This document shows positions 6,735 to 7,048 of a stretch of 7,048 bases of DNA, piece after piece. The notes below the pieces were generated by a model that was not told where the DNA came from, searched no databases, and was given only the letters and a program-made list of their open reading frames with translations. The stretch lies in contig NZ_CBFHLV010000099.1 of assembly GCF_965656765.1 (NCBI RefSeq), forward strand, positions 1-7,048, read 5' to 3'. The stretch is from Marivita sp965656765. Lineage in GTDB: Bacteria > Pseudomonadota > Alphaproteobacteria > Rhodobacterales > Rhodobacteraceae. The first letter of the stretch is position 1. The number at the start of each line of letters is the position of its first letter. Position numbers and translations under genes: made by a program.

Positions 6735-6771
6735 GACCATATCTGCAGTCACTACTGAACAGGTGAGACCT

Positions 6772-7048
6772 ATGCGCGCCCGGATTTACCAGCCTTCCAA
6801 AACTGCGATGTCTTCAGGCACCGCTAAAACCAACCATTGGATTCTAGAGTTCGCCCCCGAAAGCCCGCGTGAGATTGATCCGCTGATGGGCTGGACGTCG
6901 TCGTCTGACACCCAAAGCCAAGTTAGGCTCAAGTTTGACACTTCGGATGCCGCCAAAGCCTATGCCAAAGAGCATGGCATTGAGGTGATCCAGTTCACAC
7001 CGAACAAGCGAAAGCCAAACATCCGCGCCCGCGGCTACGCCGAAAACT
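6772..7048 (+). CDS. NADH-ubiquinone oxidoreductase accessory subunit, NDUFS4 family (partial)
   Basis: The 92 complete codons encode an ETC complex I subunit conserved region protein, the bacterial counterpart of the mitochondrial 18-kDa accessory subunit NDUFS4. In alphaproteobacteria this protein associates with the peripheral arm of respiratory complex I on the cytoplasmic side of the inner membrane; it does not carry a redox centre. Diagnostic stretches are ARIYQPSKTAMSSG (3-16), WILEFAP near residue 23, DPLMGWTSSSDT, QVRLKFDT and the closing RARGYAEN. The family is usually a little over 100 residues, so only about the last ten should lie beyond the window. AGGTGAG (6761-6767) just ahead of the ATG supports the start. 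It is divergent from uvrB, and no nuo operon gene is visible here. The family assignment is secure; the gene is cut by the window edge, not broken. Confidence 0.93.
   Translation, partial: MRARIYQPSKTAMSSGTAKTNHWILEFAPESPREIDPLMGWTSSSDTQSQVRLKFDTSDAAKAYAKEHGIEVIQFTPNKRKPNIRARGYAEN

Larger units (their letters stand above)
6353..6771. other. Divergent intergenic region between uvrB and the complex I subunit gene
   Basis: This 419-bp gap must hold the promoters of both flanking genes. Visible elements are the uvrB ribosome binding site (AAGG, complement of 6359-6362), an 11-bp palindrome GTGTAATACAC (6467-6477) about 115 bp ahead of uvrB, and an AT-rich block (about 6480-6590). The block includes a seven-T run (6542-6548) and two near-identical repeats, CTTTAAAAGTTG (6549-6560) and CTTTAAGTTG (6575-6584). 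A terminator-like hairpin follows at 6710-6734. TTGACA (6507-6512) and TTGACC (6733-6738) resemble -35 boxes, but neither has a convincing -10 at the right distance. I see no tRNA and no persuasive protein gene. Confidence 0.5.

Noticed and set aside
6567..6752. 61-codon minus-strand frame in the uvrB leader region
   Set aside because: It starts with GTG, has no ribosome binding site or recognisable domain, and overlaps the terminator-like hairpin; most likely chance.

Overview
The window looks like ordinary chromosomal DNA from an alphaproteobacterium, most likely a member of the Rhodobacterales (Roseobacter group). Three things point there: an UvrB with the N-terminal extension and basic C-terminal tail seen in alphaproteobacteria, an HrpB helicase with the closing YPKHPWPEDP motif, and a bacterial NDUFS4-type complex I accessory subunit, which is largely an alphaproteobacterial gene. 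Moderately high GC and a GC-rich third codon position agree. The assignment rests on recognising protein families, not on a search.

Layout. Positions 1-210 are an unassigned edge that could hold the end of a gene entering from the left. Positions 211-3635 carry three genes on the minus strand. In transcription order they are a small exported protein (3635-3165), a 125-residue lipoprotein (3082-2705) and hrpB (2664-211). A 121-bp divergent gap follows, and then a short plus-strand pair: a TFIIB-type zinc-ribbon protein (3757-4020) and a 24-codon lipoprotein (4070-4144). This pair converges on uvrB (6352-4172, minus), and a hairpin with T-rich flanks lies across the junction. A 419-bp divergent gap (6353-6771) separates uvrB from the NDUFS4-like gene, which starts at 6772 and runs off the right edge.

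Functions. UvrB is the damage-verification subunit of nucleotide excision repair. HrpB is a DEAH-box helicase of still poorly defined role. The NDUFS4-like protein belongs to respiratory complex I. The exported protein, the two lipoproteins and the zinc-ribbon protein are uncharacterised. The genes do not form one pathway, and I see no phage, transposon, CRISPR, tRNA, rRNA or obvious defence system. The points most worth a second look are small-scale: overlapping, mutually exclusive inverted repeats across the start codon of the exported-protein gene, a strong hairpin just ahead of the ribosome binding site of the tiny lipoprotein, and a terminator-like hairpin in the leader of the complex I gene.
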